A stretch of DNA of 33,825 nucleotides. Origin: Bacteroidales bacterium (GTDB taxonomy: Bacteria > Bacteroidota > Bacteroidia > Bacteroidales > UBA932). Both the position numbers and the translations under genes were made by a program. The notes beneath the pieces were generated by a model. It searched no databases, had not been told where the DNA came from, and saw only the letters and a program-made list of their open reading frames with translations. The stretch spans positions 1-33,825 of the forward strand of contig JAFVCK010000016.1 in NCBI GenBank assembly GCA_017479265.1, written 5' to 3'. Positions 17,922 to 26,152 of this stretch are shown one piece after another (within the stretch, counting starts at the first letter, position 1; every line of letters begins with the position of its first letter).

Positions 17922-18564
17922 CGATTACCGTTTCGCAGGCTACAGTGAGGTCTCCGGGCTTGACCTTTATCTCCGCATCGACGGGAAGGTACATGTCAAT
18001 CCTGGAGCCGAACTTTATTATGCCGAACTGCTCACCGGCCTTGCACTTCTGACCGGGCTCGGCGTGAGTGACTATGCGCCTTGCGAAGGTGCCGGCAATC
18101 TGCTTGAAGAGTATGTCCCCGTGTGAGTTGCCTACGGCCACAGAGGAGTGCTCGTTCAGTTCGGAGGACTTGGGATAGAAGGCCATGAGGTATTTGCCCT
18201 CGTGATACTTGAAGTACTTGACCTCTCCGTCAACAGGCCAGAAATTGGCATGCACGTCGAAGAAGTTCATGTATATGGACACCTTCATGCATTCTTTCTT
18301 TATGAACTCGGGCTCGAAGGCCTTCTCCACTATCACTATCTTGCCGTCGGCGACTGCCGTGACAACTGTATCAGAACCGGCTGTCTTCCTCTTGGGAATA
18401 CGGTGGAACCACATCACGAAGAACATGAAAACCACTATGAAAACGGCAAGTGGAATTGAAAGCCATTTCCATGGAATGAAACAAAGGTCCAGTGCGAGAA
18501 GGACTAAGCAGATGGCCCAGGCTACAGCAATCGTTCCGTAGCAGTCTTTGTCGATTACCAACAT
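17908..18564 (-). CDS. psd: Phosphatidylserine decarboxylase proenzyme
   Basis: Makes phosphatidylethanolamine by decarboxylating phosphatidylserine. The 218-residue protein has two N-terminal membrane segments (about residues 10-50) and the short PSD-A type catalytic domain: NFFDVHANFWPVDGEV, AFYPKSSELNEHSSV, and the self-cleavage motif FGSRIDMYLP. Cleavage between Gly186 and Ser187 should create the pyruvoyl prosthetic group. The frame is open a little upstream, but the ATG at 18564 starts one base after the cdsA stop (TGACATG), so it is taken as the start and implies coupling. It is the last gene of rsfS-ftsH-cdsA-psd, which puts two steps of phospholipid synthesis in one transcript. It overlaps ispG tail to tail. 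Confidence 0.93.
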   Translation of the reverse strand: MLVIDKDCYGTIAVAWAICLVLLALDLCFIPWKWLSIPLAVFIVVFMFFVMWFHRIPKRKTAGSDTVVTAVADGKIVIVEKAFEPEFIKKECMKVSIYMNFFDVHANFWPVDGEVKYFKYHEGKYLMAFYPKSSELNEHSSVAVGNSHGDILFKQIAGTFARRIVTHAEPGQKCKAGEQFGIIKFGSRIDMYLPVDAEIKVKPGDLTVACETVIATLR

Positions 18565-18565
18565 G

Positions 18566-19393
18566 TCAGATAAGGTTGAATAGTACAAGATATAAAACTC
18601 CCACGGGCATTGCAAGCAGGGTGCTGTCGAAACGGTCCAGCATGCCTCCGTGTCCGGGGATGATATTGCCGGAATCCTTCACTTCGTAGAAGCGTTTCCA
18701 CTGGGACTCGAAAAGGTCTCCGAACACACCGGCGACATGCATTATGATGGCCAGAATCACGCAGTGTATCACGGGGAAATCAAGCATTCCGACAAGGTTC
18801 AGCACGACGGCGCAGATGACGGCCGTAATCATGCCGCCCCAGAATCCTATCCAAGACTTCTTGGGGGATATGGCGGGACAGAGTTTCTTGCCGTATTTCT
18901 GGCCGAGGGTGATGCCGAAAACATACGCTCCCACGTCTGAGCCCCAGATGATGATGAAAAAGCTCAGGAGCAGCAATCCGCTGAATTCCCCTCCCTTGAG
19001 CACCACGAAGTTAGACAGGGCGAGCGGGGCCGCTATGTACACCAGGGCGGTGTAGAGGTGGGAATAAAGGCCGAAATCCTTCTTGTCCTTCAGGAACAGG
19101 GCGTATCCCATAAGCATGGCCATCGGCACCATCCCTATGGCCAGGAACCTTAAGGAAATGCCGTAGGCGCAGATAAGGAACAGAAGGATGAACAAGGTGC
19201 AACCTCCCACGATTGCTATCACCTTGGGCCACTTGTAGGTGTCCCCCATGGTGATATGGTAGAATTCGTGCATCATGCAGACCATGATGAAAAGCGCGAA
19301 TGCTGCGAACAAGAACTTGTTCAGCAGCAATGACGCAACCACGATGATTATGAATCCGACACCGGAAATGGTGCGTGTTACAGTGTTATTCAT
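18566..19393 (-). CDS. cdsA: Phosphatidate cytidylyltransferase (CDP-diglyceride synthase)
   Basis: Activates phosphatidic acid with CTP to give CDP-diacylglycerol, the precursor for all phospholipids. The 275-residue protein has about eight hydrophobic segments and the C-terminal CDP-diglyceride synthase signature: KKSWIGFWGGM, GVFGDLFESQWKR and KDSGNIIPGHGGMLDRFDS (about residues 185-255). The frame is open upstream to 19471, but homology starts at [11 protein letters not shown] and the ATG at 19393 overlaps the ftsH stop by 8 bases (ATGAATAA), a spacing that repeats at the rsfS/ftsH junction. The product feeds the pathway in which psd, directly downstream, acts. Confidence 0.93.
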   Translation of the reverse strand: MNNTVTRTISGVGFIIIVVASLLLNKFLFAAFALFIMVCMMHEFYHITMGDTYKWPKVIAIVGGCTLFILLFLICAYGISLRFLAIGMVPMAMLMGYALFLKDKKDFGLYSHLYTALVYIAAPLALSNFVVLKGGEFSGLLLLSFFIIIWGSDVGAYVFGITLGQKYGKKLCPAISPKKSWIGFWGGMITAVICAVVLNLVGMLDFPVIHCVILAIIMHVAGVFGDLFESQWKRFYEVKDSGNIIPGHGGMLDRFDSTLLAMPVGVLYLVLFNLI

Positions 19394-21347
19394 CGCTTTG
19401 AGTATTATCAACTTCGGCGGTTTGCTCGTCGGCAGGTCTGACCTTGGGGCCGAGAATGCGTTCCAGGTCATCGGCCATGATAACTTCCTTGTCCAGAAGC
19501 AGTTCGGCTATTTCCCTGAACTCCTTGTCATGGGCGGAGAGAATGGCGTTGGTCCTTTGCGTCACCTCGTCGATGATGCGCCGGGCCTCCTCGTCCATCA
19601 GCTGCGCCGTCTTCTCGCTGTAGGGCTTGACAAGGTCATATCCCCTGGCTCCCGAGGAATCGTAGAAGGACATGGGTCCTATCTTCTCGCTCATGCCATA
19701 ATACTGCACCATGGCATAGGCTATGCCCGTAAGCCTTTCGAAGTCGTTCATTGCACCTGTGGTAGGCTCGCCGTTCAGAATCATTTCGGCGGCGCGTCCT
19801 CCCATCAGGCCGCACATGGTATCCATCATATAGGACCTGGACCAGTTCTTGCGCTCTACGGGCAGGTTCCATGTAAGACCGAGGGCGCTGCCTCTGGGAA
19901 TTATGCTGACCTTGAGCACGGGGTCTGCGTAGGGAAGCAGCCATCCCACTACGGCGTGGCCGGCCTCATGATAGGCGACAGTACGCTTCTCCGAAGGGCT
20001 CATCAGGGTGTTCTTCTTTCGCTCCAGACCGCCTACAACCCTGTCAACAGCCTCCATAAAGTCCTCGGTGTTGACTTCTTTCTTGTTCTTGCGTGCAGCT
20101 GTAAGGGCAGCCTCGTTGCAGATATTGGCTATGTCGGCTCCGGAGAATCCGGGAGTGTGCTGGGCCATGAGCTTGACATCGAAATCGGGAGCCACCTTGA
20201 TGCCGTTGAGATGCACCTTGAATATTTCCTCCCTTTCGTTCAGCTCGGGAAGCTCCACATGAATCTGCCTGTCGAAACGGCCAGCTCTCATAAGGGCCTT
20301 GTCCAGGATGTCGGCGCGGTTGGTGGCGGCTATGATTATGACACCGCTGTTGGTACCGAAACCGTCCATCTCCGTAAGCAACTGATTCAGAGTGTTTTCC
20401 CTCTCGTCGTTGGAAGACCATCCGGCATTCTTGCCCCTGGCGCGGCCCACGGCGTCAATCTCGTCTATGAACACTATGCAGGGGGCCTTTTCCTTGGCCT
20501 GACGGAACAGGTCGCGTACCCTGGAGGCTCCTACGCCGACGAACATCTCGACAAAGTCGGAACCGGATATGGAGAAGAAGGGCACGTTGGCCTCCCCTGC
20601 CACGGCCTTCGCGAGCAGGGTTTTGCCCGTTCCGGGAGGGCCTACCAGAAGAGCACCCTTGGGAATCTTTGCGCCCAGGGCGGTGTATTTCTTGGGGTTC
20701 TTCAGGAAATCGACAATTTCCATGACCTCTTCCTTGGCACCGTACAGTCCGGCAACGTCCTTGAAGGTCACGTTCACCTGGTTCTTGTCAGCCAACTTGC
20801 CCGTGGACTTGCCTGTGTTGAATATGCCGCCGGGACCTCCGGGACCGCCCATGTTGCGGTTCATTCCCCGGAACATCCATACCCACATGAGTATCAGAAG
20901 CAGAGGGAAAATCAGCCATTCAAGCACCTGGGGCCACACTTTCTCGTCATTCTCCATGACGACCTTGACCTGCCTGTCGGCAGGAAGCGCCTCATTGAGA
21001 GCGCCGAACTCCGTCTCGGCATCGAACTTGGTGGAAACCAGGAAAATGAAGTGGGGGGACTTGGCGGGAACGGCACCTCCGAACTTGTCCTTGTACTTGT
21101 CCAGACGCTCGGGCCAGACCGTCATCTCTCCCCTGAAATCGTTCCTTATGTAACGTATCTCCTTGACATCCCCGGCCTGTATCATGGACTTGACTTCCGC
21201 CCACTCCACTTTCTGCGGATTGGCGGAGCCGTAGCCCGACATGAGCCAGAGAATGCCTCCAAGCAGCAGGACATAGATTATCCAGGTGAAATTAATCCGG
21301 ATTACCTTTTGCTTGGGCTCTTTGTTATCGTTGTCTTTTTTAGCCAT
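19386..21347 (-). CDS. ftsH: ATP-dependent zinc metalloprotease FtsH
   Basis: Membrane-bound AAA+ protease that degrades unstable or misassembled membrane and cytosolic proteins. In 653 residues it has an N-terminal membrane segment ([20 protein letters not shown]), a periplasmic domain, a second membrane segment near 130-150 ([18 protein letters not shown]), the AAA module with Walker [11 protein letters not shown] (Lys242), Walker [13 protein letters not shown] and the second region of homology [20 protein letters not shown], and the peptidase zinc site HEAGH (His460, Glu461, His464). A glycine-rich linker (MGGPGGPGG) follows the second membrane segment. It overlaps both neighbours by 8 bases. 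In Bacteroidota a LUD-domain gene often sits between ftsH and cdsA; it is absent here. Confidence 0.97.
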   Translation of the reverse strand: MAKKDNDNKEPKQKVIRINFTWIIYVLLLGGILWLMSGYGSANPQKVEWAEVKSMIQAGDVKEIRYIRNDFRGEMTVWPERLDKYKDKFGGAVPAKSPHFIFLVSTKFDAETEFGALNEALPADRQVKVVMENDEKVWPQVLEWLIFPLLLILMWVWMFRGMNRNMGGPGGPGGIFNTGKSTGKLADKNQVNVTFKDVAGLYGAKEEVMEIVDFLKNPKKYTALGAKIPKGALLVGPPGTGKTLLAKAVAGEANVPFFSISGSDFVEMFVGVGASRVRDLFRQAKEKAPCIVFIDEIDAVGRARGKNAGWSSNDERENTLNQLLTEMDGFGTNSGVIIIAATNRADILDKALMRAGRFDRQIHVELPELNEREEIFKVHLNGIKVAPDFDVKLMAQHTPGFSGADIANICNEAALTAARKNKKEVNTEDFMEAVDRVVGGLERKKNTLMSPSEKRTVAYHEAGHAVVGWLLPYADPVLKVSIIPRGSALGLTWNLPVERKNWSRSYMMDTMCGLMGGRAAEMILNGEPTTGAMNDFERLTGIAYAMVQYYGMSEKIGPMSFYDSSGARGYDLVKPYSEKTAQLMDEEARRIIDEVTQRTNAILSAHDKEFREIAELLLDKEVIMADDLERILGPKVRPADEQTAEVDNTQSDE

Positions 21348-21777
21348 CTATTTTGGTAGTTTTCTTGACGGAGGCCCTGACTTTCGCGGCGGCCTTGGAC
21401 TTGACCTTGGAGGGAGCCGTTTCCTCGGGTGCGTCGGTATAAACCTTCTTCTTGGCATCGGCCCAGAGGTCCTCCAGGCGATAGAAGTCACGATATTCCG
21501 TAAGGAAGACGTGGACAACTATGTCGCCATAGTCCAGGATAATCCAGAAATCATTTTCCAAGCCCTGCATGCGGAGCACCTTGCGAGCGCATTTTTCCTC
21601 CATTCTTGTTATTACATTGTCGGTAATGGCGGCGACTGCAGTCGTGGAATCCGCGTTGCAGACCACGAAATGGTCGGTAATTGCCGTACCTACGGCCCTC
21701 AGGTCAAGAGCCGTCACCCCTTGTGCCTTCTTTTCGAGCATTGCCTCAGCAATGACCTTTACAGGTGAAATTCGCAT
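21340..21777 (-). CDS. rsfS: Ribosome silencing factor
   Basis: Binds ribosomal protein uL14 and blocks joining of the subunits when nutrients are short. The conserved core runs to about residue 115, with VTALDLRAVGTAITDHFVVC, ARKVLRMQGLENDFWIILDY and GDIVVHVFLTEYRDFYRLED. A tail of about 30 residues, rich in Lys, Ala and Ser (for example KVKSKAAAKVRASVKKTTK), extends beyond the usual family end. The frame is open upstream, but the ATG at 21777 gives the family N-terminus (MRISPVKVIAEAM); the region before it is promoter. It is the first gene of the four-gene minus-strand operon and overlaps ftsH by 8 bases (ATGGCTAA). Confidence 0.93.
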   Translation of the reverse strand: MRISPVKVIAEAMLEKKAQGVTALDLRAVGTAITDHFVVCNADSTTAVAAITDNVITRMEEKCARKVLRMQGLENDFWIILDYGDIVVHVFLTEYRDFYRLEDLWADAKKKVYTDAPEETAPSKVKSKAAAKVRASVKKTTKIDG

Positions 21778-21785
21778 AAAAATAT

Positions 21786-21813
21786 TATATTTGCATATTA
21801 TCTTGCAAATATA
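21786..21813. promoter_or_regulatory. Face-to-face divergent promoters of birA and rsfS
   Basis: A plus-strand -7 box TATATTTG (21786-21793) and a minus-strand -7 box TATATTTG (21813-21806) point at each other. Together with the following CA they form a perfect 10-base inverted repeat (TATATTTGCA/TGCAAATATA) with an 8-base spacer. Both transcripts should start in or near the spacer, so birA has a leader of about 30 bases and rsfS about 22. Neither side has a good -33 TTTG; on the minus strand TTTC occurs at 21836-21833, inside the first codons of birA. RNA polymerase bound to one promoter should exclude the other. Confidence 0.65.
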
Positions 21814-21830
21814 AGACAATTTTCGCACCA

Positions 21831-22586
21831 ATGAAAAAGAAAATTGCAATCAGGTGGGTAGAGAGCATAGATTCCACCAACAGTGAGACACTTAGGCAGG
21901 TTGGACATATTGACAATCTGTCAGTTCTGGCCGCATACTGTCAGACTGCGGGTCGTGGTCAGAGGGGCAATTCGTGGAAAAGCGCCCCGGGCGACAACCT
22001 TACCTTTTCGCTCTTTGTGAGATTCAGCTCCGACGGGGTGCCCGTCCTTCCGGCCTCGCGCCAGTTCGTGCTCAATGAGGTAATAACCCTTGCCCTGACG
22101 GACTTTCTGCTGGAGGAAGGCATCAGGGCAGACATCAAATGGCCCAACGACATATATGTAAGAAACAAGAAACTCTCCGGAATACTCATAGAAAGCGCCC
22201 TCGAAGGGGAAAATATGGCCTGGAGCGTAATCGGAGTGGGTCTCAATCTCAATCAGACCGACTTCCCCGCAGAGCTGCTCAACCCTGTCTCCCTGTGCCG
22301 CCTGAGCGGAAAGAAATACGCCCTGGAAGACACCCTTGAGAGGATAATGGAACTGGTCCCCTCTTACATTGAGCAGACGGGCAGCGAAGAAGGCCGGGAG
22401 GCCATGCTGGAAAAGTACCTGTCAAGGCTCTACAGAAAGGGCGAACTCTGCGACTACACCGATACCTCGGACGGCTCCGTACTCAAAGGACGGATATGCG
22501 GAATCAGTCCTAAAGGAAAACTCCTTGTCGAAACCGGTGGCATCGTCAAGGAGTTTGATTTCAAGGAGATATCCTATATTATCTGA
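21831..22586 (+). CDS. birA: Biotin--[acetyl-CoA-carboxylase] ligase
   Basis: Attaches biotin, via biotinyl-AMP, to the carrier domain of biotin-dependent carboxylases. The 251-residue protein is the monofunctional type: it starts directly with the catalytic domain and has no N-terminal DNA-binding domain, so it should not be a repressor. Motifs: ESIDSTNSE near the start, GRGQRGNSW (residues 40-48, the biotinyl-AMP loop), DIKWPNDIYVRNKKLSGILI (about 100-119) and GVGLNLNQ. A small SH3-like C-terminal domain follows (LKGRICGISPKGKLLVETGG). It is a single-gene unit from the shared promoter region and overlaps rpe tail to tail by 8 bases. Confidence 0.94.
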   Translation: MKKKIAIRWVESIDSTNSETLRQVGHIDNLSVLAAYCQTAGRGQRGNSWKSAPGDNLTFSLFVRFSSDGVPVLPASRQFVLNEVITLALTDFLLEEGIRADIKWPNDIYVRNKKLSGILIESALEGENMAWSVIGVGLNLNQTDFPAELLNPVSLCRLSGKKYALEDTLERIMELVPSYIEQTGSEEGREAMLEKYLSRLYRKGELCDYTDTSDGSVLKGRICGISPKGKLLVETGGIVKEFDFKEISYII

Positions 22587-23226
22587 CGCTTCGCATAAAG
22601 TCTATCTCAGCCGCCGGGTCTTCGGCTTTGAATACCGAACTTCCAGCCACGAACATGGATGCTCCGTCCTTCTCGAGGGCTGCTATGTTGCGGCTTGAAA
22701 TTCCCCCGTCAACCTCTATGGCGACATCAAGGGAGCGCCTCTCGATTTCGTCCCTGACAGCGGCAATCCTGCCGTGGCTCGCCTCTATGAAACTCTGGCC
22801 TCCGAAGCCGGCGAAAACGGACATTATAAGCACGAAATCCACCTCCTCGAGGAAGGGAAAAAGCCTCTCTACGGGAATGTCGGGATTGATTGCAAGGCCA
22901 GCCTTCACTCCAAGGGAGCGTATCTTGCGGAGCAGTTCCACAGGCTCCGGAACGGCCTCAAGGTGGAAGCTTATCATGGCAGCACCCGCCGAGGCGAACC
23001 TCTCCGCGTATTTGGCGGGGTCCGTAATCATGAGATGCACGTCCATAGGCTTGCGGGCGCATCTTGCTATGGCTTCCACAACGGGGAATCCGAAGGAGAT
23101 GTTGGGAACGAACACTCCGTCCATCACATCCAGATGTATAAGGTCAGCCTTGGCGTTTACCATTTCCATTTCCTTGCCCAGGTCAAGGAAATCGGCAGAC
23201 AGCATTGAGGGGGCTATAAGTCTCAT
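22579..23226 (-). CDS. rpe: Ribulose-phosphate 3-epimerase
   Basis: Interconverts ribulose 5-phosphate and xylulose 5-phosphate in the pentose phosphate pathway. The 215-residue TIM barrel has the metal and catalytic motifs APSMLSADFLDLG, LIHLDVMDGVFVPN, PMDVHLMI and IEVDGGISSRN, and the phosphate-binding FVAGSSVF. In the active-site lid the usual MSVNPGFGGQ reads MSVFAGFGGQ (Asn to Phe, Pro to Ala), which is worth noting although catalytic Asp and His residues are intact. The ATG at 23226 lies 2 bases beyond the pepD stop; the frame upstream offers only a TTG. It is the last gene of the dnaA-pepD-rpe operon. Confidence 0.95.
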   Translation of the reverse strand: MRLIAPSMLSADFLDLGKEMEMVNAKADLIHLDVMDGVFVPNISFGFPVVEAIARCARKPMDVHLMITDPAKYAERFASAGAAMISFHLEAVPEPVELLRKIRSLGVKAGLAINPDIPVERLFPFLEEVDFVLIMSVFAGFGGQSFIEASHGRIAAVRDEIERRSLDVAIEVDGGISSRNIAALEKDGASMFVAGSSVFKAEDPAAEIDFMRSVR

Positions 23227-23228
23227 TT

Positions 23229-24650
23229 CTAGCAAAAATTGGTGACTACATCGACAAGATGGCGCACGAACTTTTCATTGGACGCAAGGTCCAGTTTCTC
23301 GCCCGGTGCATGCACGCCCCTCAGCGTAGGGCCGAAGGATATCATGTCCAGGTCGGGGAACTTCTCAAGGAACAGTCCGCATTCAAGGCCGGCGTGGATG
23401 GCCTTGACCTTGGGCTCATGGCCGAACAGCTTGACATAGGAGTCGAAACAGACTTTGAGTATGTGGGAGTCCATGTCGGGCTTCCAGCCGGGATAGGGCT
23501 CGCTGTGCTTGACGCTGGCTCCTGCAAGTTTGAAGCATGCCGCGACCTTGTCGGCCACGAAACGCTTGGCGCTCTCGACGGAACTTCTCTGGCTGGTGCA
23601 TACGTTGACTCTCCCCTCTCCCATGCGCACGGAAGCGAGGTTGCTGGAAGTCTCGACCAGCCCCTTGATGTCCTGACTCATGGAAAGAACGCCATGGAAG
23701 ATGGCCGTAAGGCAGCTTATCAGCCTGTCGGCCGACTTTGCGTCCACAGCCTCGAGGGAGGCATCGTCAACTGACTCGTAAGTATATTTTATATCAGGGT
23801 CGCTGACGGAGAACTCCTTGTTCACGGCCTTGCCGAACTGCTCGAAACGGCGGAAGAAAGCCATTGCGTCCGGCACGGCAACCGTGGCCTCGCACTCCCT
23901 GGCTATGGCATTGTGCTTGCCGCCACCCTCCAGATGAATGATCTGGATATCAGGCATTTCAGTATAAAGGAACCTTGCCATCTGCTGCACGGTATTGGCC
24001 CTTTCCTTGTTGATATCGTCGCCGCTATGGCCGCCTATCGCATTGAAAAGATGTATCCTTACGATGTCGTATCCTTCCTTGACGGGCTCTGTGCCGTATG
24101 TGAACTCGGCCGTCGTGTTGACTCCGCCTGCGCATCCGACGAAAAGTTCCCCTTCGTCTTCCGAATCGAGGTTTATAAGGGTCTTGCCAGTGATGAATCC
24201 GGGCTCCAAGGCCATGGCTCCGTCCATCCCTGTCTCCTCGGAAATCGTGAAGAGACACTCAAGGCGACCCATGGGAAGGTCGCTCTGCAGCAGGGCCAGG
24301 CAAGCGGCCACTCCAATGCCGTCGTCGGCACCGAGGGTGGTTTCCTTGGCTATCATCCAGCCGTCTTCAATCACATAGTCTATGGGGTCCGTCTCGAAAT
24401 TGTGCGCCGAGTCCTTCAACTTCTCGCAGACCATGTCCTGATGGCCCTGGAGCACAAGGGTGGGCACATTTTCCTTGCCGGGAGTGGCTTCCTTGATGAT
24501 TACCACGTTGCCGGTTGCGTCCCTTTTGCTTTCGAGATTGTGCTTTTTCGCGAAATCAAGCAGATAAGCGGTCATCTTTTCTTCATGACCGGACTCCCGG
24601 GGAATCCTGGTTATTTCCCGGAAAATTTCAAGTACGGTGTTGGAATCCAT
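23229..24650 (-). CDS. pepD: Aminoacyl-histidine dipeptidase (M20 family)
   Basis: A cytosolic zinc dipeptidase of broad specificity (Xaa-His type). The 473-residue length fits the family (about 485 in E. coli). M20 metal-binding and catalytic motifs are in order: LQGHQDMVCEK, LGADDGIGVAACLALL, FTISEETGMDGAMAL and LINLDSEDEGELFVGCAGG. The C-terminal metal site is in the region IHAGLECGLFLEKFPDLDMI and GPTLRGVHAPGEKLDLAS. No signal peptide is present. It starts 12 bases after dnaA and ends 2 bases before rpe, so the three genes probably share a transcript. The grouping has no obvious functional logic. Confidence 0.95.
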   Translation of the reverse strand: MDSNTVLEIFREITRIPRESGHEEKMTAYLLDFAKKHNLESKRDATGNVVIIKEATPGKENVPTLVLQGHQDMVCEKLKDSAHNFETDPIDYVIEDGWMIAKETTLGADDGIGVAACLALLQSDLPMGRLECLFTISEETGMDGAMALEPGFITGKTLINLDSEDEGELFVGCAGGVNTTAEFTYGTEPVKEGYDIVRIHLFNAIGGHSGDDINKERANTVQQMARFLYTEMPDIQIIHLEGGGKHNAIARECEATVAVPDAMAFFRRFEQFGKAVNKEFSVSDPDIKYTYESVDDASLEAVDAKSADRLISCLTAIFHGVLSMSQDIKGLVETSSNLASVRMGEGRVNVCTSQRSSVESAKRFVADKVAACFKLAGASVKHSEPYPGWKPDMDSHILKVCFDSYVKLFGHEPKVKAIHAGLECGLFLEKFPDLDMISFGPTLRGVHAPGEKLDLASNEKFVRHLVDVVTNFC

Positions 24651-24662
24651 ATTGTCAGCAGT

Positions 24663-26084
24663 TTAGAGCCCTGCGGGCACAAGCATCTTCTCTATGTCGG
24701 TGATGTATTGCTTGAACAGCCTGTCGGTGGACATGAGGTCGGAAACGGTGGATATGGCGTGGACCACAGTCGCATGGTCCTTGCCTCCCATCTCTGCTCC
24801 TATGGTAGCGAGCGAGGCGTTCAATATGTTGCGGCTCAGATACATAGCAATTTGCCTGGCCTGGACTATGTTGCGTTTGCGTGATTTGGAGACAAGGTCG
24901 CCGCGGGTGATGTTGAAATACTCGCAGACCGTATTCTGCACCTGGTCTATGCTGACCTTGGTGGAGGTCTCGCCCACTATCTTGGTGATTATGCCCTCCG
25001 CCAGCCGGGTAGTAATCTCGCTGTGCAGCAGGGTGGCATGCGCGATAAGCGATATGAGGGCTCCCTCCAGCTCGCGGAAATTGCTCCTGATACGTGTCGC
25101 AAGATACACAAGGACATCCTCTTCTATGCTCACGCCCTCGCGGAAGCAACGGCTCTTGAGCATGCTGAGGCGGGTGTTATAATCAGGCCTCTCGAGCTCG
25201 ACGGCCAGTCCCCACTTCATCCTGGACAGCAGCCTTTCCTCGAAATCGACAAGGTCCACCGGAGCTCGGTCCGAAGTGAATATCAACTGCTTGCCGTTCT
25301 CGTGCAGATAGTTGAATACATTGAAGAACGCACCCTGCGTCTTGGAACCGTTCATGTCATGGATATCATCGACTATGAGCACTTCTATCTTCATGTAGAA
25401 GGCCAGGAAATCGGTCAGCTTGTTGCGCTGGATGGCATCCATGTACTGGGTCTTGAACTCGTTGCCGGTGACATAAAGCACCACGAGCTCGGGATATTTC
25501 TCCTTGATGGCCAGACCTATGGCCTGGGCCAGATGGGTCTTGCCGAGCCCGGGACCGCCGAAAATGAACAACGGATTGAAAGGCGTGTTGCCGGGAGTCG
25601 CGGAAATGTTGATGCCTGCGGTGATGCCCATCTTGTTGCACTGTCCCTCCACGAGATTGTGGAAGTTGTATGCGGGATTGAGCCGGGGATTTATCTGTAT
25701 CCTCTTGAGACCTGGGAACACGAAAGGTCCGGGATTGCCCTCGGTGGGATAGGTGTTGACGGAAACGGTGCGGTTGACAGGAGCGGCTGTAGTCTCGGCC
25801 GGAATGGTAACCGCGGCCTGCCTGCGCACGGGCTTCACATTATAATAAAGGCATGCGTCCGTTCCGATAACCCTCTTGAGCGTCATCTTCATAAGGTCCT
25901 GGTACATGTCGTCCAGATACTCCCTGAAAAAATGCGAAGGTACCTCAAGCGTGATGGTGTTGTCTATGCAGGAAACAGGAACGATGGGCTTGAACCACTT
26001 CTCAAATGCCTGGGGCTCGACATTGTTGCCGATAATCTCCATGCACTTGTTCCAGACGGTTATATGCTTTTGTTGTTCCTGCAT
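24663..26084 (-). CDS. dnaA: Chromosomal replication initiator protein DnaA
   Basis: Binds origin DNA and opens it to start chromosome replication. From the ATG at 26084 it has 473 residues. Domain I is MQEQQKHITVWNKCMEIIG onward, domain II a short linker (about 95-140), domain III the AAA+ module with GGPGLGKTHLAQAI (Lys182), EVLIVDDIHDM and FTSDRAP, and domain IV the DNA-binding helix-turn-helix with MGGKDHATVVHAI near residue 435. The frame is open upstream to 26147, inside the promoter. An ATG at 26114 is preceded by AGGAG at good spacing and would add MFRWFFSPFT; homology favours 26084. dnaN is not adjacent; pepD and rpe follow instead. Confidence 0.96.
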   Translation of the reverse strand: MQEQQKHITVWNKCMEIIGNNVEPQAFEKWFKPIVPVSCIDNTITLEVPSHFFREYLDDMYQDLMKMTLKRVIGTDACLYYNVKPVRRQAAVTIPAETTAAPVNRTVSVNTYPTEGNPGPFVFPGLKRIQINPRLNPAYNFHNLVEGQCNKMGITAGINISATPGNTPFNPLFIFGGPGLGKTHLAQAIGLAIKEKYPELVVLYVTGNEFKTQYMDAIQRNKLTDFLAFYMKIEVLIVDDIHDMNGSKTQGAFFNVFNYLHENGKQLIFTSDRAPVDLVDFEERLLSRMKWGLAVELERPDYNTRLSMLKSRCFREGVSIEEDVLVYLATRIRSNFRELEGALISLIAHATLLHSEITTRLAEGIITKIVGETSTKVSIDQVQNTVCEYFNITRGDLVSKSRKRNIVQARQIAMYLSRNILNASLATIGAEMGGKDHATVVHAISTVSDLMSTDRLFKQYITDIEKMLVPAGL

Positions 26085-26095
26085 TGTAAAGGGGC

Positions 26096-26137
26096 TAAAA
26101 AACCATCGGAACATCCGGGACTCTCCTTCCGTTCCGA
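26096..26137 (-). promoter_or_regulatory. Hairpin followed by T-run in the dnaA leader
   Basis: On the minus strand TCGGAAC (26137-26131) can pair with GTTCCGA (26112-26106), a 7-base-pair stem with an 18-base loop. TGG and then six T residues follow (26101-26096). This has the form of a weak intrinsic terminator placed between the predicted transcript start (about 26138) and the ATG at 26084. The loop holds a purine-rich AAGGAGAG, rare in this phylum. It may act as an attenuator or may be chance. Confidence 0.35.
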
Positions 26138-26144
26138 CGCAATG

Positions 26145-26152
26145 CAAAGATG
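26145..26152 (-). promoter_or_regulatory. Probable -7 promoter box for dnaA
   Basis: On the minus strand CATCTTTG differs from TAnnTTTG only in its first base and is followed by CA, as at most other promoters here. The upstream DNA is A/T-rich with no exact TTTG at -33. The predicted transcript start is near 26138. Confidence 0.4.

Noticed and set aside
19275-21359. A 694-codon open frame on the plus strand covering all of ftsH
   Set aside because: It is antisense to a fully conserved ftsH and its product resembles no protein family. GC-biased codon use keeps the opposite frame open, as also seen opposite the GNAT gene, pfp, ispG, rarA and dnaA.
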